From contig NZ_JACHNH010000001.1 of the NCBI RefSeq assembly GCF_014205335.1, forward strand, positions 7,186,501-7,250,500: a DNA stretch of 64,000 bases, written 5' to 3'. The position numbers and the translations under genes were made by a program. The notes under the pieces are model-generated. The model was not told where the DNA came from. It searched no databases and saw nothing but the letters and a program-made list of their open reading frames with translations. The stretch is from Amorphoplanes digitatis (GTDB lineage: Bacteria > Actinomycetota > Actinomycetes > Mycobacteriales > Micromonosporaceae). This document shows, piece after piece, positions 50,364 to 60,301 of this stretch (position 1 is the first letter of the stretch; the number at the start of each line of letters is the position of its first letter).

Positions 50364-52340
50364 GTGCGTACAAGATCCACTCGGGTTGCTCTTGCGGTCA
50401 CCGTGATCGCCGGAGTCACCGGCGGCCTCTTCCAGGTTGTGACCGGCACCGCCACGGCGGAGGAGCTTCCGGTCAAGGTGCCTGCACCCAAGGGCTACCA
50501 GACCACTGACTTCACCAGCGTCGACGAATTCGTCGTCGACGGTGTGCACAAGCATGTGCTGGTCACCGACCCCGCCGACGGCCGCCTGGTCGCGTTGAAC
50601 TACAACGGCACGACGGCCGCCGAGGCTCTCGGCCTGCCGGGCGCCCGGGGCGCGGCGCTCTCCACCGACAGCACGACGATCTATGTCGCGGTCGAGAACG
50701 ACAGCAGGATCGCCGCTCTCGACGCGGTCACGCTCCAAGAGATCAGGTCTTTCCCGATGGCCGGTGAGCAGCCGGTCGGCGTGGCCGTCTCCGGCTCCCG
50801 GCTGTGGTTCACCACCAAGAGGTCGAATTTCGGCGAGCTCGACCTGGTCACCGGCGAGGTGCGACTGCACGACCACGGCGAGACCAACCCGTGGGACAAC
50901 TCAGGTGAACTGATGCTGGCCGTCAATCCGGCGAACCCGGCCCAGCTCGCGGTCACCACCCACGCGGTCACCAGCGGCGCCGTCGGCCTGTTCGACATCT
51001 CCGGCGCGGTCGCCGAGCGCATCGGCCTCCGGGGCTACATCCCCAGCAACGACGTTTACGACTTCAACGATCTGCGGTTCACCACGAACGGGCTGGCGCT
51101 CGGCGGCTCCAACGGCGTCCTCCTGATGGCCCTCGACGCGGACCTCACGACGACCGGCAGGATCGCGACGAACTGGTCGGTCGGACTCGACGTCGCCGCG
51201 ACCGGCTGGGTCGCCACGGCCCGGCCCTACTTCGGCAACGCCGACATTCTCCTGCTTCCGGCCGGGGCCACCACCGCGACCCGCGAGCTGGTCCTGCCGA
51301 CGAACCAATTCCAGGGCGGCTTCGACGCGCTGGCCTGGGAGCCGGGCGGCGACCGCCTCGCCGTCCTCACCTCCTCGGCCCTCGGTGCGGAGCAGCTCTG
51401 GGTCTCCGAGAGCCCGACCGTCGACACGGCGACGATCGCGCTGACCGCCCCGGCGAACGCGACCCGCGGCGCCGCGCTCACCATCACCGGCACTGCCGGC
51501 TCGGTGCCGGCCGGCACCTCCCTCACGGTCAGCCGTACCGATCTGGAGTCGCCGAGCGGCACCGCACTGGCCGCGGTGACCACCGGCGAGAGCGGCGCGT
51601 TCAGCTTCACCGACAAGCCCCCGGCCGGCGGCACCGTCACCTATACGGTCTCGTTCGCGGGCACCGCCGACATCAGGCCCGCGTCCGCCACCGCCTCGGT
51701 CTCGGTGTCGAGGGAGATCCCGGCGCTGACGCTCGTCCCGGCCGGGACGGTCAACACCTACAACACGGCCGTCACCGTCACCGCGAAGCTGGGCAGCACC
51801 TACCGGAACCGGACCGTCGAACTGTGGGCCGACCCGGCCGGCTCGGACAAGGCCAACACGCTACTCAAGCGGGCTACTGTCGACGCCGCCGGCAAGGTCA
51901 CCGCCAGCCTGCGACTGACCCGCAACACGGTGATCAGCGCGGTCTTCACCGGTGACACCCGGGTCGCACCGCGCACGGTGAAGTCCACTCTGCACGCGAA
52001 GGTCAGCGCCGTCACCGCGGTAACGAAGCACTACAAGACCGCGAGCGGCTACTTCTACTTCCGCAAAACGAAGAACCCGGTCTTCACCACCACGATGACC
52101 CCAGGCGCCGGCCGCAAGCAGCGTCTCCAGTTCGAGTACTACTCGGGCGGCAAGTGGCGCACCTGGAAGGGCTACACGCTGCCCCTGAACAGCGCCGGCA
52201 AGTCGGTCTACAAGCTCACCGGTACCCACAAGACCGGCGTGAAGTATCGGGTTCGGACCGCCTACATTCCCGGCACCTCGGGCGACAGCCTGAACCACAC
52301 GACCTATGGGGCGTACCGCTACTTCACTTTCACCAAGTAA
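50364..52340 (+). CDS. Secreted propeller-like protein with Ig-like repeats
   Basis: A 658-residue exported protein. GTG 50364 is preferred: TAGTCT ends seven bases before it (leaderless) and the signal peptide 'VALAVTVIAGVTGGLFQVV' starts cleanly; ATG at 50334 is the alternative. Residues about 45-350 contain YVTN/lactonase-like propeller blades ('HVLVTDPADGRLVALNYNG', 'TIYVAVENDSRIAALDAVTL', 'GEQPVGVAVSGSRLWFTTKR'). Residues about 370-550 are two Ig-like beta domains ('APANATRGAALTITGTAG', 'TVNTYNTAVTVTAKLGS'). The C-terminal 110 residues are basic and Tyr-rich ('HYKTASGYFYFRKTKNPV'). Surface or cell-wall role is likely. Confidence 0.82.
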   Translation: MRTRSTRVALAVTVIAGVTGGLFQVVTGTATAEELPVKVPAPKGYQTTDFTSVDEFVVDGVHKHVLVTDPADGRLVALNYNGTTAAEALGLPGARGAALSTDSTTIYVAVENDSRIAALDAVTLQEIRSFPMAGEQPVGVAVSGSRLWFTTKRSNFGELDLVTGEVRLHDHGETNPWDNSGELMLAVNPANPAQLAVTTHAVTSGAVGLFDISGAVAERIGLRGYIPSNDVYDFNDLRFTTNGLALGGSNGVLLMALDADLTTTGRIATNWSVGLDVAATGWVATARPYFGNADILLLPAGATTATRELVLPTNQFQGGFDALAWEPGGDRLAVLTSSALGAEQLWVSESPTVDTATIALTAPANATRGAALTITGTAGSVPAGTSLTVSRTDLESPSGTALAAVTTGESGAFSFTDKPPAGGTVTYTVSFAGTADIRPASATASVSVSREIPALTLVPAGTVNTYNTAVTVTAKLGSTYRNRTVELWADPAGSDKANTLLKRATVDAAGKVTASLRLTRNTVISAVFTGDTRVAPRTVKSTLHAKVSAVTAVTKHYKTASGYFYFRKTKNPVFTTTMTPGAGRKQRLQFEYYSGGKWRTWKGYTLPLNSAGKSVYKLTGTHKTGVKYRVRTAYIPGTSGDSLNHTTYGAYRYFTFTK

Positions 52341-52353
52341 CCGCACCGTCGAT

Positions 52354-52388
52354 CCGCAGGGCCAGGTCTTCGAGACCCGACCCTGCGG
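52354..52388 (+). terminator. Hairpin terminator
   Basis: 'ccgcaggg' (52354-52361) pairs with 'ccctgcgg' (52381-52388), and inside it 'ggtct'/'agacc' (52365-52377) forms an inner stem. 14 bases behind the stop at 52340. Confidence 0.65.
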
Positions 52389-53977
52389 TGTCTTGCCGCA
52401 ACCGGCGGACAGCCGGCGGCACGGGTGTCCGCTGGGCCGGCGACGTGCGATCCGGACGTTAGCAGCGTCTGCGTCACAGACCGTGTCACGATCGCCGCAC
52501 GCCGGCGGGCTCATCTCAAGTTTTGCTGGTGGGCACAGACCAACAGGATGCGAAATTTGATCTGAGCGTGCCCGGTGATCCGCTACCGGTACAGACGGCC
52601 AGATCGATCAACCGCTGACGCCCTGCAACTCCTGCTCAGGGGTGCGCTTCTGTCATCCACGTGCCGGCGGGCGCTGCCGTCGAGACCAGCGGGGATCGAC
52701 CGCACGAATCCCCCGCCGGCGCCGAATCAAGAACTCCGCACACCAAACGGTGTGCGAACCCGCCGGGACTCCGGGCAAGAAGGTCGCCGCGCCAAGGCAA
52801 GTCACGTGAGCGCGCCACCGAGGCTGGGAGGGCGCCGCAGACGGACTCGAACTTCTCAGCTCGGATGGTGGTGGTATCCCGAGCATCGCAGGCACCCATC
52901 CGGTGACGCTTACCTGCTTCTTTTCGATACCACGATCACGCTCTTCAACAGCGGCCACGATTGGCTTGAGCTGGAGCCCCTGCGCGCGATTAGCTCACCG
53001 AAGAAGCTGCGGACCGCCGCTCAACGGGCCCAGTTGCTGGCACCGGGCTGCTGGCCGCGGCGGCCCGCACGGCGGGTGCAGGAACCGCCGGCCGAAGCCG
53101 GGGTTACGGTGGATCATTAACAATCCGACGATGAGGCTGCAAATGATCAATGTCCAGGAATTCGCGCGGCGGCTGAGTACTCTCGGAGCTGATGCTTTCA
53201 CCAGCGACGACGTCGTGGACCTGGCGACCGCGGCCGATGTTCGCATCAGCGCTGACCTCCATATCGACGCCACTCTGGCGCAGCGCTTGCTCGACCAGAT
53301 CTCGCCCGCCCTGCCGGTCACCGGGGCCCAGATCGCGGCGTCGCAATGGCCGCCACCGGAGTCTTCCCGTCCCGCAGCGCCTTCGGTGTCGTTCTCCAGC
53401 CCTGGGGCCGTCGACGGACCGGCTGATGAGCCGACCCGACCCCGCAGTTCTGGGCCCGCACGTAGCGGTCGGCGACCCGGCTCTCGACGAACCGGTAGGT
53501 GAAACTGCAGTCCCAGCATTTCGGCAGTTCGCGATACTTGTATGACTGGACGATGGCGGCGACGAGTGGTCGACATCGGAGACCTGCCGATTGTCGGCCT
53601 TGAGTCGCGTGTTCACCCGAGAGCCGAGCTGCACTCCGCGGGACAAAAATGCCATCCCACGTTCCCGTTCCCGAGTGATAGTGCCAGTGGTTGCCACGCA
53701 CTCATCTCGGCTACTTGTTTCATTGCCCTAGGACCGCGGCCCGGCCAGGCTTCGGTTCAGACGTCCGGGCTGTCGCTCTCATTTCGGCTGCTCACGTCGG
53801 TGTGGCTCTCATCTGGCCTGCGCAGTCCCGGTTTGGGATCGATAGACCCGCGAAATTCGGTCGAAGGGCGGGCAAGCGCCTGTACGGAAAGCTCCTCATC
53901 GCCTATTGGCACCAAACGGTAAGGGGTAGCATCCTCCAAGTACGAATTATCACTATTTTCGAGCCGGGGGCGCAGAT
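52389..53977. other. Decayed region without an intact gene
   Basis: Nearly 1.6 kb with no gene I can support. Three coding-like fragments are visible: plus-strand 'DAYLLLFDTTITLFNSGHDW' (about 52905-52970), plus-strand 'VQEFARRLSTLGADAFTSDD' (about 53152-53215) and minus-strand 'YKYRELPKCWDCSFTYRFVE' (about 53545-53480), the last with a CxxC pair like a zinc ribbon. They lie in different frames and strands and none has a full start-to-stop frame of normal codon use. Probably debris of inserted or rearranged genes. The last 250 bases before 53978 are less GC-rich and may hold the promoter of the next gene. Confidence 0.5.
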
Positions 53978-54829
53978 ATGACGGAGGTGCGGGACCAGCG
54001 AGGTGTTCGCGGGTTTGTCAACCACGGCGGATTCTGGCGTCTGCTTCTAGTCCTTGTCGTCTACGTCGCCATTTATCTAGGCGCCGGTCGGGTGCTGTCC
54101 AGGTTCGCCGGCCATTACCTCCACGACAACCTGCTCAGCAGCGTTGGTAGCGTGTTCTTCCAGATCACGGGCCCTCTCCTGGTCGGCGCCGCCGCCCTGC
54201 TCGCGTTTTCGTCCTACCTGGGCTGGACCAGGGAGTTGTTCGACCGCCAGCCCATCTACCGATCCCGGTGGATGTGGACCGGTCCGGTCATCGTGATCAT
54301 CCCGGTCGTCCTGCGGATATTCGGCATCGACTGGGGCCAGTACGGGTTCGCCGTCGCCGCGTCAGTGCTCGGCACTGGAATGCTCATCGGCTTTGTCGAG
54401 GAACTGACCTACCGGGGCATCGCGGTGAAGATGCTCCGCGACGGCGGGCATGGCGAATGGGTCGTGGCGGCATTGTCGTCTCTGCTCTTCGCGTTGACGC
54501 ACAGCCTCAACCTGCTCTCCGGCCAGTCGATCAAGGTCGTCGGCCCGACCGTGCTGTACACGTTCGCCTTCGGGGTCCTGATGTACCTGACGCTGCGGTC
54601 GACCGGGTTCCTGGCCGGCGCGATGATCCTGCACGGGCTCACCGACCCGACCACGATCCTGGCTACCGGCGGCATCGACGAGGTGAAAACGGGTGAGGCG
54701 TCGAACTCCTGGCTGACCGGGGCGGGCATGTTCACCGCCGTGCTGATCCTGGCCGGCTGCGTCTTGTTGATCTTCATCCGCGGGCGGGTGCAGGGCCGGC
54801 GCGCCGCGGCACCAGTCGAGGCGGACTGA
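53978..54829 (+). CDS. CPBP-family intramembrane metalloprotease
   Basis: A 283-residue membrane protein with about eight helices. The CPBP/Abi motifs are EExxxR-like 'VEELTYRGIAVKM' (about 139-151) and the HxxxN-type 'FALTHSLNLL' (about 171-180), with a third 'MILHGLTD' His later. Such proteases are relatives of CAAX-prenyl proteases and act in peptide maturation or self-immunity. ATG at 53978 follows 'ggggg'. Single gene. Confidence 0.9.
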   Translation: MTEVRDQRGVRGFVNHGGFWRLLLVLVVYVAIYLGAGRVLSRFAGHYLHDNLLSSVGSVFFQITGPLLVGAAALLAFSSYLGWTRELFDRQPIYRSRWMWTGPVIVIIPVVLRIFGIDWGQYGFAVAASVLGTGMLIGFVEELTYRGIAVKMLRDGGHGEWVVAALSSLLFALTHSLNLLSGQSIKVVGPTVLYTFAFGVLMYLTLRSTGFLAGAMILHGLTDPTTILATGGIDEVKTGEASNSWLTGAGMFTAVLILAGCVLLIFIRGRVQGRRAAAPVEAD

Positions 54830-54923
54830 GTCCCTGTATCTGCCGACAATGCCATCCGAGCAGGTCAGGCAGCATGCCCGTACTCGTGGAGGATGCCGCC
54901 GAGGCGGTCACGTCGGTGGATGT

Positions 54924-55590
54924 TCAGGTGGGTGAGCCGGTGGGGTCGGTGATCCGTTCGGGCAGCGGGGCCAGTGGCCGGGCGTTGGCGATGCCCTGGT
55001 GCGGGCGGTGGGTGTTGTAGAAGACCTCGTACTCGCGTAGCGCGTGCAGCAGGTGTCGCTGGCTGAAGATCAAAGCACGGTCGAGTAGTTCGCGTCGGCA
55101 GGTCCGCACGCAGCGTTCCATCACCGCGTTCATCCGGGGCATGCGTATCCGCTGAGCACCATCGGCGAGGACGGCGTCGAACACGGCCGGGTATTTGCCG
55201 TCCCGGTCGCGAATCAGGTGCTTCACCCGGCATCCCGCGTCCTCGATGTCCATCACGAGGTTTCGGGCGGTCGGGGTCACCCACGCGGCGCTCGGATGCG
55301 CGGTCGCGCCGAGGACCCGGACGCGGCGGCCGGGCGTGTTCGATGACGGCCAGGACGTAAAGCCTCGTGCCGGTCAGCGTGACCGTCTCGATGAAGTCCG
55401 CGGCCAGCAGTGCCTCGGCGTGCGAGCGCAGGAACTGCGACCAGGTGGTGGCGGCCCGGTCCGGGGCCGGATCGATCCGCGCCTCGCGCGATATCTCCCA
55501 GACCGTGGACGCGGCGACCATGACCCCGAGAGTGAGCAGTTCCCCGTGCACCCGCCGGTACCCCCAGGACGGATCCGCATCATCGGTCCG
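54924..55590 (-). pseudogene. Integrase-core transposase remnant (rve/DDE type)
   Basis: Read from about 55590 down: 'WGYRRVHGELLTLGVMVAAS', then 'FIETVTLTGTRLYVLAVIEH' (first Asp region), a frameshift near 55330, then 'WVTPTARNLVMDIEDAGCRV', 'HLIRDRDGKYPAVFDAVLAD', 'MNAVMERCVRTCRRELLDRA' and 'VFYNTHRPHQGIANARPL'. This is the rve-type transposase common in actinomycetes. The 5' third is missing, a stretch before 'MPRMNAVMER' is deleted, and the frame is broken, so it is inactive. Confidence 0.85.
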
Positions 55591-55754
55591 TTAGACCCGG
55601 ACCGGGAAGCCCGTCAGCGCCTAGTGGCCGACAGCCTCAATGATCTGCCCCTCAGCTCGGGCTTCCTAGCCGCGGACATGGACGGCCTGCTCGCCCACAA
55701 GTCCGGGCCGCCCGACTCGAACGAGAAGAGCGGCAACGCCAGGCTCGCTAGAAG

Positions 55755-56000
55755 TGGTTGCTCCCCATCCCGTCGGCCTTCGTCCACACACCGCTTTCCC
55801 GCGGCAGTTTCGCCACGGCGGGGAATTTCGTACGCCAGGGGTCGCCGTTGGCGCGGTAGGTCTGGCTGACCGTGTAGGAGCACGGTGAGGCGGCTTCGCC
55901 GACGCAGAGACCGGTTTCCGACGGTGGGACGGTGACGGTCGTGCCGGTGGGCCGCCCAGCGTCGTCGTGTACTCAGGATCCGCCCGCATGGTGCTGACAG
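55755..56000 (-). pseudogene. C-terminal fragment of an unknown protein
   Basis: The minus strand reads 'GTTVTVPPSETGLCVGEAAS' then 'PCSYTVSQTYRANGDPWRTK' and 'VAKLPRESGVWTKADGMGSN', ending in a stop at about 55755. It is a plausible C-terminus of a secreted protein with a Cys pair. It lies between the transposase remnant and a VOC gene, and has no start, so it is a truncated remainder. Confidence 0.4.
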
Positions 56001-56021
56001 GTGTTTCAGTCGACAAGCCGA

Positions 56022-56390
56022 TCAGATACTACGTTTGTAGTACTGCACGATGCAGAACTCATTGTTCTCCGGATCGGCCATCACGAGGACGGTGCCTTCG
56101 GGATAGTCGTGCCGTTCGCTGGTCCATCGGCCGCCCAGGGCCCCGATCCGATCCACCGCTTCACCGGCGTCAGGGACGGCGACGTCCAGATGCAGTCGCG
56201 TCTTGCCGACTTTAGGTTCCGGCACCGGCTGGAACGTCAACACCGGCGTGCCGTCGTCGACAGTCACCCGCCGCCAGCCGGGAAGGGACTCCGTCACTCG
56301 TCCGCCGAGCACCGCGGACCAGAAATCGGCAAGCCTCTGCGGATCCTGACAGTCGATCGTCACGCCGGCAAACCGGCCGAATGTCTGCAT
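56022..56390 (-). CDS. VOC-family protein
   Basis: A 122-residue glyoxalase-superfamily protein of the two-unit type: 'FAGVTIDCQDPQRLADFWSA' and 'RLHLDVAVPDAGEAVDRIGA', ending 'VMADPENNEFCIVQYY' with the Glu/Cys signature of the actinobacterial VOC_CphA-like group. ATG at 56390 is preferred to TTG at 56399. Substrate unknown. Confidence 0.9.
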   Translation of the reverse strand: MQTFGRFAGVTIDCQDPQRLADFWSAVLGGRVTESLPGWRRVTVDDGTPVLTFQPVPEPKVGKTRLHLDVAVPDAGEAVDRIGALGGRWTSERHDYPEGTVLVMADPENNEFCIVQYYKRSI

Positions 56391-56564
56391 GGCGCCCAAC
56401 GTAGCGACTATTCAAAGCCCCCGTGAGGGCACGCCCATCGGCGCGAGCGTGCGCCGAGAGCGGCTCGACGTCGAGTCACAGTGCGTGGTCGTTCCATGGG
56501 ACAGCGCACCCGCTCGGCGGCAAATCAGGATGCCGGTGGCGGGACGTTCGGGGATCATCGCCTG

Positions 56565-57054
56565 GTGAGTGACCTGCTGTGGGACGACGTGAAGCAGTGG
56601 TTCGACCCAGTTGAGAACGGCAGTGCCCCGGACGTGATCGTGGCGGACACGACGTTGGCCCATTGGCAGTTCGTCCTTGACCTGATCCGGTCGCGCGGAT
56701 GGTTGTGCCGGTACGAGCGCGGTGACCGGGAATTTGCTGTACCGGAAATCCGCGGCCGATCTGTCTCCGGCCGTGGACCGTGAGCAGATGACGCTGTTGA
56801 CGGTGTGGCCCGATCCCGACCTGGAGTGGATGATCCGGCCGTGGGCCGTGGAGGAGATCCTCAGCGACGTGGACCTCTACCAGACCCAGGGACAGGAGCG
56901 GCTCGATGCGTTCTGCCGGTTCCTGCGGACGCTGGGCGATACGCTCCAGAAGGACGTCTCCGTGTACAGCGAAGGCGACAACACCTACCCACCGATGATG
57001 ACCTATGACGCGGCAGCCGGCCGCGTCTCCTTCCTGGCACCGGCCAGACGGTGA
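56565..57054 (+). pseudogene. Frameshifted conserved hypothetical gene
   Basis: The first 55 codons from GTG 56565 ('SDLLWDDVKQWFDPVENGSA', 'DTTLAHWQFVLDLIRSRGWL') and the remaining codons in the +1-shifted frame ('DREQMTLLTVWPDPDLEWMI', 'EILSDVDLYQTQGQERLDAF', 'EGDNTYPPMMTYDAAAGRVS') together make one actinomycete family of about 165 residues. The frame changes near 56725. An error in the sequence or a real mutation would give the same picture. Confidence 0.75.
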
Positions 57055-57460
57055 TCGGCACGGGCGGGTCGCCGGACACCACGTCCCCGACGGGATCGGG
57101 TGCCTGCTGGTGTTTTCTCTCGGTCATGGGCATGGTGGCCCCCGGACCGGCGGGCGTACTGACGATCCCCAGTGCGCTCTTGTCAGGACGATCGAACTCG
57201 GCCCTGTTCTGTCAGGACCGGTCACCCCGGCGACCTGAGGCCGTCGTCGGGCGCCATCAGAAGGGCAAGTCCGGACCCGCCGCTGACCTTGCGCGCGATG
57301 ATCTGTCGAAACACGGATGCGATCCGGCGCCGCCGAATCGGGCGGCGCAACCGGCTGACGACCCCGGACCGGCGCTCGCAGGTGATAAAGATCATCGTCT
57401 TACGTCTATCTCACGTGCCATTCGGCATGATCCTCGCCGGAACGCCGACGAGGGGGAGGA
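57055..57460. other. Intergenic region
   Basis: About 400 bases with no gene supported. 'tgtcagga' occurs twice (near 57181 and 57213). The end carries the GGGGGAGGA ribosome site of the next gene. Confidence 0.5.
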
Positions 57461-58195
57461 ATGCCGAAAGTGGATCGTTACAGAAAGTGGGCCTGGGGGC
57501 TGGGAATCGCGACGGTGACCGCGGTGACCGCCTTCGGTGTGGCCTCGTGGCAGGCGAACGCCGCACCGTCACCGGGCACACCGCCGGGAGCGGCCGCCGA
57601 GCAGCCGAGGGTTTCCGATCCGCGGGTCGCCCCGGAGCCCGCGACTGGGACGGGCAGCGATCCGCTGACCAGCGCCGAAGTGGACCGGGCCCGCAAGATC
57701 GCGGTGATTCCGCTGTCCGGGGGCAAGGACGCCGCGGGCGCGGCCGGCCCCGAGTACCTCTCGGCCGAGCTGGACGCCGAGTCCGGCGGCCGCAGCGCCG
57801 AGCTGTACTACTACGACTACAAGACCGACAAGCTCGTCAAGCAGGTCGTCGACCTCAAGACGGGCAAGCTCGCCGGGTCCTACTCCGCTGCGAAGATGCA
57901 GCCGCCGGCGTCGCAGCACGAGGTCGCGGCCGCGCTCGACATCCTGCTCGCCGATCCGCTCGCGGCCGACCTCAAGGACGCCTACCGCGCGGCCACGGGC
58001 AAGGAGCTCGCGGGCAAGCAGGGCCTGGTGCCGGACGCGCACGTCTATACGGCGGATGCGGCCGACAGCGGGGCTGCCCAGTGCGGCAAGCACCGGTGTC
58101 TGCAGCTGGTCGTGCAGACCGAGGACGGTCACTTCATCGACGTCAACAACATCATCATCGACCTGTCCGGGCGCACGGTCGCCCGCCTGAAGTAG
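57461..58195 (+). CDS. Secreted hypothetical protein linked to amine oxidase
   Basis: A 244-residue exported protein, signal peptide about 1-35 ('WGLGIATVTAVTAFGVA', ending 'ANAAP'). The mature part has 'LTSAEVDRARKIAV', 'RSAELYYYDYKTDKLVKQVV' and 'LVVQTEDGHFIDVNNIIIDL', a PepSY-like or Tat-linked pattern often seen upstream of copper amine oxidases. ATG 57461 is only two bases from GGGGGAGG; GTG at 57470 is better spaced. Followed by the amine oxidase gene after 16 bases, so one operon. Confidence 0.78.
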   Translation: MPKVDRYRKWAWGLGIATVTAVTAFGVASWQANAAPSPGTPPGAAAEQPRVSDPRVAPEPATGTGSDPLTSAEVDRARKIAVIPLSGGKDAAGAAGPEYLSAELDAESGGRSAELYYYDYKTDKLVKQVVDLKTGKLAGSYSAAKMQPPASQHEVAAALDILLADPLAADLKDAYRAATGKELAGKQGLVPDAHVYTADAADSGAAQCGKHRCLQLVVQTEDGHFIDVNNIIIDLSGRTVARLK

Positions 58196-58211
58196 ACGGG
58201 GAACCGGCAGC

Positions 58212-59612
58212 ATGACGTACCGAAAGGCAGCCTCCGTGGCTGCTGCGCTTCTGACCGCCGCGACCGTGGCGACCGGGGTGCCGTCCGCGGCCGCGGCGGC
58301 GCCCGCCCCCGCACCGTGCGCCGCGCCCAACATGGTGAAGGAGACCCTGCCGAACGGCACCACCTGGCAGATGTGCTGGCGGATGCACGACAAGGCCGGC
58401 CTGATCCTGGACAAGGTCTTCATCTCCGGCAAGCGCGACCCCCAGCCAGTGCAGGTGCTCGAGTCGATCCGGCTGGCGCAGCTCAACGTGCCTTATGACT
58501 CCGGCGACACCGAGTACAACGACCTGACCTCGTTCGGCTTCGGCGGCTGGAGTCTGCAGACCCTCACGGGTGACGACTGCAAGGGCGGCTCGGCGCGGGT
58601 CGGCTCCGACGGCAGCGAGGATCCGGAGCGGCGCAAGGTGCTCTGCGTCAGTGCGGAGCAGGCTGGCCTCGCCTACCGCTCGGCCGACGACGACCCCGTT
58701 CTCTCGAAGGCCGGCCAGGACCTGGTGCTGCGCGCCATCAGCAAGGTGGGCTGGTACGAGTACGTGACCGAGTACCGGTTCCACGACGACGGGCAGATCT
58801 CGGCCCGGCTCGGTGCGACCGGTGACCTCGCGCCGGGCGAGTACCTCAACGCCGACCGGGGCTGGCCGATCGGCAAGGGCGCCCGCGACTTCGCGGCGAT
58901 GCACTACCACAGCGCCTTCTGGCGGGTGGACTTCAACATCGGAGGCAAGGGCGGCGAGCAGGTCGAGCAGTTCGACACGAAGCTCGACGGCCAGGGCGGC
59001 GCCACCGCGAAGCTCAAGACCACCCGTACGGCGATCGCTAAGGAGGGCACCTTCAACAAGGTGAACCAGCGCTGGTGGCGCGTGGTCAGCCCGAAGAGCA
59101 AGAACGAGGACGGCCACAAGCGCTCGTACGAGCTCGCCACCGGTGCCGACGACCGCTACGAGGGGCACCCGGAGACCAAGCCGGACGTGACGTTCACCGA
59201 GAAGAACCTGTGCGAGAAGTGGGCCAGCGACAACGCCCAGGACCCGGAGTGCCCGGCGGGCAACCGGACCATCATCGACTTCGCCAAGGACAAGGCCACG
59301 CTCACCGACCCGGTGATGTGGGTGCGGGTGGGCTTCCACCACGTGCCGCGCGACGAGGACCAGAGCCCGATGCCGCTGCACTGGCAGGGCTTCGATCTGC
59401 TGCCGCGTGACTTCACCGCCCAGAACCGGCTGACGCCGGACAGCCGCGCGGGCGTCAACGGCCAGGCGCCGGAGCCGACCGACCCGGCCGAGGAGCCGTC
59501 GACGCCGGCCAGCGGCGGGGTGACGGTGCCGCCGGTCACGCCTCCGGCGTCCCCGTCGTCGCCGTCGCCGTCGGTGCCGTCGTCGCCGTCGGCCTCCAGC
59601 AACCTGCGATAA
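58212..59612 (+). CDS. Short secreted copper amine oxidase-like protein
   Basis: A 466-residue exported enzyme-like protein with a signal peptide (about 1-30). The core has copper amine oxidase features: the putative TPQ region 'VGWYEYVTEY' (179-188; family has NY[DE]Y, here W181 precedes Y182), copper ligands in 'MHYHSAFWRVDFNI' (H231, H233), and the end 'FHHVPRDED...PLHWQGFDL' with a further His. Usual enzymes of about 650 residues have extra N-terminal domains, missing here. Oxidises primary amines if active. The last 45 residues are a Pro/Ser-rich tail. A terminator-like hairpin separates it from the DUF305 gene. Confidence 0.85.
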   Translation: MTYRKAASVAAALLTAATVATGVPSAAAAAPAPAPCAAPNMVKETLPNGTTWQMCWRMHDKAGLILDKVFISGKRDPQPVQVLESIRLAQLNVPYDSGDTEYNDLTSFGFGGWSLQTLTGDDCKGGSARVGSDGSEDPERRKVLCVSAEQAGLAYRSADDDPVLSKAGQDLVLRAISKVGWYEYVTEYRFHDDGQISARLGATGDLAPGEYLNADRGWPIGKGARDFAAMHYHSAFWRVDFNIGGKGGEQVEQFDTKLDGQGGATAKLKTTRTAIAKEGTFNKVNQRWWRVVSPKSKNEDGHKRSYELATGADDRYEGHPETKPDVTFTEKNLCEKWASDNAQDPECPAGNRTIIDFAKDKATLTDPVMWVRVGFHHVPRDEDQSPMPLHWQGFDLLPRDFTAQNRLTPDSRAGVNGQAPEPTDPAEEPSTPASGGVTVPPVTPPASPSSPSPSVPSSPSASSNLR

Positions 59613-59619
59613 GTGCGAG

Positions 59620-59651
59620 CCGGTGCCGGCCGGGAGACCGGCCGGCACCGG
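59620..59651. terminator. Hairpin between amine oxidase and DUF305 genes
   Basis: Perfect 14-base stem 'ccggtgccggccgg' (59620-59633) / 'ccggccggcaccgg' (59638-59651) with loop 'gaga', just before the GGAAGGA site of the next gene. It could end transcription or set the downstream level. Confidence 0.75.
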
Positions 59652-59667
59652 TCAGGAAGGATCCACC

Positions 59668-60276
59668 ATGCCCCTGCGCCGCCTGGGCGCCGCCCTCGTC
59701 CTGGTCGCCACCGCGCTGACCGTCGGCGCACTCACCCTGCGCGACCACCGCCCGCAGACGCGCCCGGTCGCGGCGGTCGCGGTGGCGACGCCGTCCGGAA
59801 TCGACGTCCACTTCGCGGGCATGATGATCGTGCACCACGCGCAGGCCGTGCAGATGAGCCGCGCGCTGGTCGCCAAGCCCGGCATCCCGGAACGCGTACG
59901 GCTGATCGCCGAATTCATCGTCCGCGACCAGCAGCGCGAGATCGACGAGACGAACGCCTGGCTGACCGCCTGGGGCGAGCGGCCGGTCGAGGCCACTGGC
60001 CCGGACGACGCCGGAGAGCACGCGGGCGCGGACGCCGTCGCGCACGGGATGCTGACCGCGGCGCAGCTCGGCGAACTGGACAGGGCCGAGGGCGCGAAGG
60101 CCGTCGACCTGTTCCTTCGCCTGATGATCGAACACCACCGCGGCGCGATCGCCATGTCGCGGTCCCTGCTGGACGGCGGCGGCCGCAACGTCTACATCCA
60201 CGGCATGGCCAAGCACGTCATCCGAGAGCAGACCACCGAGAACGACGCCATGCGCGCCCTGCTCCCGACCCGCTGA
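59668..60276 (+). CDS. DUF305-family protein (copper/metal linked)
   Basis: A 202-residue exported protein. A single signal helix ('LGAALVLVATALTVGAL') is followed by two DUF305 halves, each with His/Met clusters: 'DVHFAGMMIVHHAQAVQMSR' and 'LFLRLMIEHHRGAIAMSRSL'. DUF305 proteins such as CopM bind copper outside the cell. Its place behind a copper amine oxidase fits copper supply or buffering. ATG at 59668 has the GGAAGGA site. Confidence 0.9.
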   Translation: MPLRRLGAALVLVATALTVGALTLRDHRPQTRPVAAVAVATPSGIDVHFAGMMIVHHAQAVQMSRALVAKPGIPERVRLIAEFIVRDQQREIDETNAWLTAWGERPVEATGPDDAGEHAGADAVAHGMLTAAQLGELDRAEGAKAVDLFLRLMIEHHRGAIAMSRSLLDGGGRNVYIHGMAKHVIREQTTENDAMRALLPTR

Positions 60277-60301
60277 CGGCACCCGCACAGCCGCGCTACC
60301 C

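Noticed and set aside
54924..55590. Intact insertion sequence
   Set aside because: The frame is broken, its 5' part is missing and no terminal repeats are seen.
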